Of a stretch of 64,000 bases of DNA, positions 59,366-64,000 are shown piece by piece; within the stretch, counting starts at the first letter, position 1; every line of letters begins with the position of its first letter. Under the pieces are notes generated by a model that was given only the letters and a program-made list of their open reading frames with translations, made no database searches and was not told the DNA's origin. Made by a program: the position numbers and the translations under genes. Location of the stretch: assembly GCA_019637975.1 (NCBI GenBank), contig JAHBUR010000004.1, positions 96,209 to 160,208 of the forward strand, written 5' to 3'. The stretch is from Bacteroidota bacterium. Its GTDB lineage: Bacteria; Bacteroidota; Ignavibacteria; UBA10030; UBA6906.

Positions 59366-59866
59366 TCAGCGAATGTGCAATTCCTGCTCAATGTCTTCTT
59401 TGCAGACAATTTCCTCACGCATCGGGATCGGCTTCACCGTCAAAACGGGAACTGTTGAACCTCTCAGCACTTTTTCGGCCACACTGCCCATCAGTATATG
59501 ACGCAACCCGGTCCATCCGTGCGTTGCGAGTACAATCAGGTCAATCCCTTCTTCCTCGGCAAACCGGATGATCTCAACCTCGGGAACGCCTGCGCGTACC
59601 ACAGGAACCACTTTCCTTTCCGTTCCAACATGCGTAGTGATGAACTGATCGAGTTTTTCGCCGGGGGATTCAAGTTCACGATGGTGTTCGGGCCGGAGAA
59701 CCGTATCAAGTCCGTACAGTCTGAACATCGGCTGTGCGTCTTCGGCAACATACATCACGTATATTTTCGACGCGTACAGAAGGCCGAGCGAAAACCCGTG
59801 ATCGAACGCGGCGACAGAATGTTCCGACATGTCGGTTGTGATAAGAATTTTCTTGAGATTTATCAT
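59366..59866 (-). CDS. Universal stress protein (UspA family)
   Basis: A 166-residue single-domain UspA-type protein. KKILITTDMSEHSVAAFDHG opens it, and the ATP-type loop GxxGS appears as THGWTGLRHILMGSVAEKVL with VPVLTVKPIP after. Such proteins bind ATP or act as sensors in stress and anaerobic growth. The start is one of two adjacent ATGs (59869 or 59866) after a GAGGG site. A sigma-54-like promoter (59920-59934) lies upstream, and a degenerate receiver gene downstream on the same transcript. Confidence 0.88.
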   Translation of the reverse strand: MINLKKILITTDMSEHSVAAFDHGFSLGLLYASKIYVMYVAEDAQPMFRLYGLDTVLRPEHHRELESPGEKLDQFITTHVGTERKVVPVVRAGVPEVEIIRFAEEEGIDLIVLATHGWTGLRHILMGSVAEKVLRGSTVPVLTVKPIPMREEIVCKEDIEQELHIR

Positions 59867-59919
59867 CATGCCCTCGTGTCCTGCACAAGACGACATGTCT
59901 CATGCTCACAGCACATTTT

Positions 59920-59934
59920 TCAACATATGTGCCA
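59920..59934 (-). promoter_or_regulatory. Sigma-54-like promoter before the stress protein gene
   Basis: On the minus strand: TGGCACATATGTTGA. It has the full TGGCAC box and TTGA at the -12 position, with GG and GA 10 bases apart, about 55 bases before the start codon. Confidence 0.5.
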
Positions 59935-60057
59935 AACACACAGGATACCCCGGGCGCATTACGGGGGATGAATAGGGCAAATCAGGCTGATTTTACAGCG
60001 GAGATGTGAAAGACAGGCTCGGTTTCCAATTTGTGGGAATCGGAGGAAATTGGATTC

Positions 60058-61416
60058 TCAACTCTGAGAAGGGATGTTGAGTTCTTCAATCTTTCGATAG
60101 AGTGAAGAGAGGCTGATGTTGAGCGCCTTCGCGAGTTCATCTTTGCTCGGATGAATACGCAACATGTGCCCGATGTACTCGCGTTCAAATTCGGCGACGG
60201 CTTCTTTGAGAGGCTTGTTACCGCCGACTGAAAATGAGCCGGAGGATTGACCGAAAAAGGCCGGAAGTTCTTTCGTCGTGATCATATTGCCTTCGGCGAA
60301 GATCGTCGCCCGCTCGATGATGTTTTCCAACTCGCGGACTTCTCCCTTCCAGTTGTGCGCAAGAAGAAGTTTCATGGCTTCATGGTCAACGCCGCGCACA
60401 TCTTTGTTCATTTCGCTTGCGTACCGTGACACAAAATGCTGGACAAGCAAGGGAATATCATCAATGCGCTCGCTCAGCGGCGGCAGTTCAATACCCACAA
60501 CATTCAACCGGTAGAACAAATCCTCGCGGTATTTTCCGTCCTGAACTGCTTTTTCGAGGTTGCGATTGGTGGAGGCAATAATCCGGACATCGACGGGTAT
60601 TTCATGCGATGTGCCGACGGGGGTCACCTGTTTCATTTCGATGGCACGCAACAGCTTCACCTGTAAATGCAGGGGAATCTCGCTCACTTCGTCGAGGAAG
60701 ATAGTTCCACCGTCGGCGGTTTTGAAGAATCCGACACGATCCATTGAAGCCCCTGTAAAGGCTCCTTTTTTGTGGCCGAACAATTCACTCTCGAACAGGT
60801 TTTCCACAAGGGCCCCGCAGTTCACCGGAATGAACGGCTTCTCCTTTCGCTTGCTGTTATAGTGAACGGCCCGAGCGACAAGTTCTTTTCCGGTTCCGCT
60901 CTTTCCGGTAATCAACACCGTGCCGTCCGTTTGCGCGACCTTCTTGATTGTTTCAAACACCCTCTGCATTGCGGAACTTTTGCCGATGATGTTCTCAAAA
61001 TCATAGTGCCGGTGAATTTCGCTGCGCAGCAATTTATTCTCCAACCGTATCCGGCGGTCGCCTAACAAACGCCTCGTCTTCACCAGCAATTCATCAAACT
61101 CGACCGGTTTCAGCACGTAGTCGATGGCGCCTCTGCGGAGCGCGGCAATGGCACTTTCAATAGAGCCGTATGCGGTAATCACGACAACCATGGTTTCAGG
61201 ACTCAGACGGGAGATGTTCTCCATTAACTCAATCCCCTTCATCTCAGGCATTTCGATGTCGGTGATTACGAGATCGAAGGCGCGTTCTTTGATATACTCG
61301 AGCGCCACTTTGCCGTTCTCGGCTTCCTGAACAGAGTATCCTTCTTTCTTCAGAACAAACGAAAGAGATTCGCGAATGATCTCCTCATCATCAACTATAA
61401 GAATAGACTCTGCCAT
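60058..61416 (-). CDS. NtrC-family sigma-54 activator
   Basis: A 452-residue response regulator with the three NtrC domains. The receiver has the phospho-Asp at residue 53 in LVITDIEMPEMK. The AAA+ domain has GKSGTGKELVARAVHY (Walker A), the sigma-54-contacting GAFTGAS loop, and GGTIFLDEVSEIPL (Walker B). The C-terminus is a Fis-type helix-turn-helix (KDELAKALNISLSSLYRKIE). It needs sigma-54 polymerase; the five TGGCAC-N5-TTG elements in the window are natural targets. It is co-transcribed with the kinase gene at 61421-62833, 4 bases apart. Confidence 0.94.
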   Translation of the reverse strand: MAESILIVDDEEIIRESLSFVLKKEGYSVQEAENGKVALEYIKERAFDLVITDIEMPEMKGIELMENISRLSPETMVVVITAYGSIESAIAALRRGAIDYVLKPVEFDELLVKTRRLLGDRRIRLENKLLRSEIHRHYDFENIIGKSSAMQRVFETIKKVAQTDGTVLITGKSGTGKELVARAVHYNSKRKEKPFIPVNCGALVENLFESELFGHKKGAFTGASMDRVGFFKTADGGTIFLDEVSEIPLHLQVKLLRAIEMKQVTPVGTSHEIPVDVRIIASTNRNLEKAVQDGKYREDLFYRLNVVGIELPPLSERIDDIPLLVQHFVSRYASEMNKDVRGVDHEAMKLLLAHNWKGEVRELENIIERATIFAEGNMITTKELPAFFGQSSGSFSVGGNKPLKEAVAEFEREYIGHMLRIHPSKDELAKALNISLSSLYRKIEELNIPSQS

Positions 61417-61420
61417 GAAC

Positions 61421-62833
61421 TTATTCCTTTGGATGGAATGGAAGAATAATCGTAAATGTTGTGCCCTCGCCGCGCTTGCTCTTCAGCCTGATATCGCCGT
61501 GAAAACTCTTGATGATTCCGTGACTTACCCAGAGCCCCAGGCCTGTTCCCTGCCCGACGGGCTTTGTCGTGAAGAACGGTTCGCCGATCTTTGCCAGATG
61601 GTCTTCGTCAATCCCGCAGCCGCTGTCCGAAATGGCAATGCGGATGTCGTCGTCACCTCTCTCAACAACAACATCAATGCGGCCTTCTTTTCCGTCCATC
61701 GCATCAACACCATTCAGCAGGATGTTGATGAACACCTGTGAGATCTGATCAGGCACCAGAGACAACAAGGGAATGTCGTTCCTGACATCGACGAAGAACT
61801 TCACGTTCCTGGCTTTCTTGGCCATCTTCACAATTTCCACCGCTTCCTTCACGTTGCTGACGATGCTCGTCGGCTGCAACTGATAATTGGAGGGACGGGA
61901 AAAATCAACAAGATCTCTGATAATTTTCGTGATACGATGAACCTGCGATTGCACAAGTCCGAGCTTCTCTTTTGCGAATTCATCGTTGATCGTACGTTGA
62001 AGAACCTGCACAATTGATGAGATAGAGGTGAGGGGATTGCCGACTTCGTGGGCAATCCCGGCGGCGAGAGTCCCCATGCTTTCCATCTTCTGGGAATGCA
62101 TTAATTGCTGTTCAAGTTGTTTCTGCTCGGTAATGTCGCGATGCGAACCGAGATAGCCAACAACTTTTCCGTCGGCATCAACAATGGGAGAGATCAATAC
62201 TTGAGTGTAGAGCGAGGAACCATCTTTGCGTTTATTCTCGATCTCTCCCTGCCAGATCTTTCCAATGCTGATTTTTGCCCACACCTTCGACCAGAATTCT
62301 TTGCTGTACTTTCCGCTTGAGACAACGTTGGGGTTTTTGCCGATGAGTTCATCCTTCGAGTAGCCGGTGGATTTTTCGAACGCAGGATTTACGTACACCA
62401 TCCGGCCCCGTGCATCGGTAATCTGTATCGGATTGACGGTATAATGAACCACGTTGGAGAAACGCAGAAGGTCGAGTTCCTTCTTCTTCTCTTCGGAAAC
62501 ATCGCGGGCAATCACATACAGGAATTCGGTGTTCGGGCCTGATATTTTTCTGATTGCCAACTCGGTATCAACAATCTGGCCGTTCATGCCTTTGAACCGG
62601 GCCTCCGCCTCACGCGCGCTGTCTGTTGCCCGCAACACGGCAAGCAACGGGCGGGGCGAATCATCAACAAGAAGGTCATAGAAATTGATGTCACCCGTCG
62701 GCACATCCGGCAAACCAAGCAACTCGCGGGCCCGCTGGTTATACGCAAGAACAGCCCGTTCGCTCGACACGACGAAGCACATGTCGGGAATGAGGTCGAT
62801 AAAGATATTGGCGATGCTGGATTGGATTGCCAT
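61421..62833 (-). CDS. PAS-domain sensor histidine kinase (NtrB-like)
   Basis: A 470-residue kinase with no membrane helices. There are two PAS domains (residues about 1-115 and 125-245, the second with a PAC motif), then HisKA with the phospho-His at residue 262 in [19 protein letters not shown], and HATPase with [12 protein letters not shown] (N box), [20 protein letters not shown] (G1) and [13 protein letters not shown] (G2). It senses a cytosolic signal, perhaps redox through a PAS-bound cofactor, and phosphorylates the NtrC-type regulator encoded next. The sensory ligand is unknown. Confidence 0.93.
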   Translation of the reverse strand: MAIQSSIANIFIDLIPDMCFVVSSERAVLAYNQRARELLGLPDVPTGDINFYDLLVDDSPRPLLAVLRATDSAREAEARFKGMNGQIVDTELAIRKISGPNTEFLYVIARDVSEEKKKELDLLRFSNVVHYTVNPIQITDARGRMVYVNPAFEKSTGYSKDELIGKNPNVVSSGKYSKEFWSKVWAKISIGKIWQGEIENKRKDGSSLYTQVLISPIVDADGKVVGYLGSHRDITEQKQLEQQLMHSQKMESMGTLAAGIAHEVGNPLTSISSIVQVLQRTINDEFAKEKLGLVQSQVHRITKIIRDLVDFSRPSNYQLQPTSIVSNVKEAVEIVKMAKKARNVKFFVDVRNDIPLLSLVPDQISQVFINILLNGVDAMDGKEGRIDVVVERGDDDIRIAISDSGCGIDEDHLAKIGEPFFTTKPVGQGTGLGLWVSHGIIKSFHGDIRLKSKRGEGTTFTIILPFHPKE

Positions 62834-63281
62834 GGGCAGAAATGACTTTCTTTAACTTAATCAAAGAGGGGGGGAATTCCAACGCGAACCGCAGCCGTAA
62901 TCCACTCTCCGGCATACAGTTACTGAATTCAGAATCACCAGCAACATGCTTGCGTTTTAGTTGTGAGTTCTTTAGTATGAGTGCGCGAATCGGACGCTTT
63001 GCAGATTCCCCGCCTGCGCCCATGCGGCACTTGCTTCATACGCTTGTCCGTTTCGACGGGGAGTTCACCTCATAGCGATCCCCGCACTCCCCGAAATGCC
63101 AGAATGTTGTATTGCAACGGGAGCGTCTTCTTATGTACTATTCCTGTTTTGAGAAGAGCCGGCGTACAGAGGCATACAGCGACGCTTTCCCACGCATGAG
63201 CCTTGCCCAATCGAATCCGGATCAATACAAGCCCCACCTGAAAGTTGACATCCGCATCAAGGTTAGTTGCCGGGCCACGAC
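62834..63281. other. Intergenic region between divergent genes
   Basis: About 450 bases between the NtrB-like kinase gene and the plus-strand sensor gene. I see no supported gene, RNA or clear terminator in it. It must hold divergent promoters; a TTGACA at 63245 is not followed by a convincing -10 box at normal spacing. A run of G residues lies near 62870. Confidence 0.6.
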
Positions 63282-64000
63282 ATGAACCACACGCCGATAA
63301 TGTTGACAGCAGGTAGACGTGTCGCCTGGATTTGCGCGCTTCTTGCCGCAGCGATTGGCGGTGCAGCTATTGCCGGTTGGATCTGGGGCTCGCGAGCACT
63401 CACCAGCTTTGATGCCCATTATATCCCCATGGCGCCAAACACTGCAATCTTCTTCCTGTTGCTTGGCATTTCGACATTTCTTCTCTGGTTTCCCGCAAGA
63501 ATCAACCTCCTGATTATTCGACTTGTCGGACTGTTCGTTGTACTGCTCTCGTTCATGCGCTTGTGCGAGTTCGTATTCGACTTCGATATCGGTGTTGACA
63601 GGTGGATTTTTGCTGCTCCGGAAGCGTATTTCGGCCTTGCTCCCGCCGGGCGTATGGCATTCTTCACGGCAGTGAATTTCCTGTTTACAGGCAGTTCTCT
63701 CATTATTTTATCGATTTCCGGCGAACGTCACAACCTCAACAATATCGCCGGGGTAAACACCATTGTTGTCGTATGCCTTGGGGCAGCATTCTGTACGGCG
63801 TATTTTCTTGATGCTCCATTGTTCTATAGCGAGGCAATCATACCAATGGCTCTCAATACGGCCATCAGCTTTTTCCTTCTCGGTATGGCGCTATTCGCAA
63901 CGGTAACCGTGAAGGATTTCTCCCGGCAGTATGAAACAGAGAAACATCTTCATATTTCGCTCGACAGAAAAATTCTCGCCGCGTTCGGCCTGGCATTCTC
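63282..64000 (+). CDS. Membrane sensor protein, N-terminal part (runs off the window)
   Basis: An open frame of 239 codons that continues past the window end. It encodes about seven hydrophobic segments (ICALLAAAIGGAAIAGWIW, NTAIFFLLLGISTFLLWF, INLLIIRLVGLFVVLLSF, NTIVVVCLGAAFCTAYF, AISFFLLGMALFATVTV). A linker of charged residues (DFSRQYETEKHLHISLDRKI) follows, then the start of another helix. This is the usual input half of membrane-bound histidine kinases or diguanylate cyclases. The PxxNTA...FFLLG pattern appears twice, suggesting a duplicated unit. The output domain lies outside the window, so the class is unresolved. Confidence 0.72.
   Translation, partial: MNHTPIMLTAGRRVAWICALLAAAIGGAAIAGWIWGSRALTSFDAHYIPMAPNTAIFFLLLGISTFLLWFPARINLLIIRLVGLFVVLLSFMRLCEFVFDFDIGVDRWIFAAPEAYFGLAPAGRMAFFTAVNFLFTGSSLIILSISGERHNLNNIAGVNTIVVVCLGAAFCTAYFLDAPLFYSEAIIPMALNTAISFFLLGMALFATVTVKDFSRQYETEKHLHISLDRKILAAFGLAF

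Noticed and set aside
63245-63281. Sigma-70 promoter for the partial sensor gene
   Set aside because: TTGACA is present but no acceptable -10 box lies 16-18 bases downstream.

Overview
The window comes from a bacterium of the Bacteroidota/Chlorobiota/Ignavibacteriota group, most likely an Ignavibacteria-like lineage with a mid-range GC content. The evidence is a type IX secretion C-terminal sorting domain with the NYPNPFNP motif (gene at 20154-21488), outer-membrane beta-barrels ending in phenylalanine, 2-oxoacid:ferredoxin oxidoreductase, and a very large set of multiheme c-type cytochromes. There are no rRNA or tRNA genes, no CRISPR array and no insertion sequence. Nearly all genes lie on the minus strand.

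Layout. 1-2250: an ECF42-type sigma factor with two DGPF/YCII proteins and three copies of a shared promoter. 2443-8412: an outer-membrane protein, a lipoprotein fusing TonB-C and parvulin-like domains, MsrA, a rhomboid protease, a frameshifted DUF493/YbeD-like gene, an exonuclease/GIY-YIG fusion and a PfkB kinase. 8541-20065: reductive pyrimidine catabolism, comprising NCS1 transporter, PreTA dihydropyrimidine dehydrogenase, dihydropyrimidinase, beta-ureidopropionase, omega-aminotransferase and methylmalonate-semialdehyde dehydrogenase. This region is interrupted by a BrnT/BrnA-like toxin-antitoxin pair flanked by two copies of the preT 3' end. 20154-23321: a secreted DUF1028 protein and HemN. 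23493-29175: an operon of LeuD-like, LeuC-like, class III CoA-transferase, lipoprotein, HMG-CoA-lyase-like and isocitrate/isopropylmalate-dehydrogenase-like genes. 29305-38611: two half-ferritin proteins, a four-part VOR-type 2-oxoacid:ferredoxin oxidoreductase, an acetyl-CoA hydrolase/transferase, a methionine gamma-lyase-like enzyme, an Acg-type nitroreductase and ferredoxins.

38617-58709 is devoted to electron transfer: CcmF, TonB, two Cys-rich small proteins, a putative outer-membrane conduit (beta-barrel porin plus 12-, 6- and 9-heme cytochromes), then a nine-gene minus-strand run encoding 13-heme-cytochrome b fusion, 19-heme, cytochrome b, tetraheme, NapC/ImcH-like, Rieske, cytochrome b and 11-heme proteins. 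I count 81 potential haem-c sites in eight proteins. 58916-62833 holds a degenerate receiver protein, a universal stress protein and an NtrC/NtrB-type pair; a membrane sensor gene starts at 63282 and runs off the window.

How it fits together. Five copies of a sigma-54-like promoter (TGGCAY-N5-TTG[A/C]) stand before ccmF, the TonB region, the porin, the nine-gene cytochrome run and the stress protein pair, next to a sigma-54 activator gene. This suggests one sigma-54 regulon for respiratory, possibly extracellular, electron transfer. The metabolic half can make propionyl-CoA (thymine or valine via methylmalonate semialdehyde; methionine via 2-oxobutyrate). The 23.5-29.2 kb operon plus the ferredoxin oxidoreductase contain every enzyme class needed to link propionyl-CoA to acetyl-CoA plus pyruvate through 2-oxobutyrate and citramalate, although ordinary TCA-cycle and leucine-degradation readings remain possible. 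Many intergenic spaces carry degenerate 7-bp tandem repeats that often fold back into inverted repeats.
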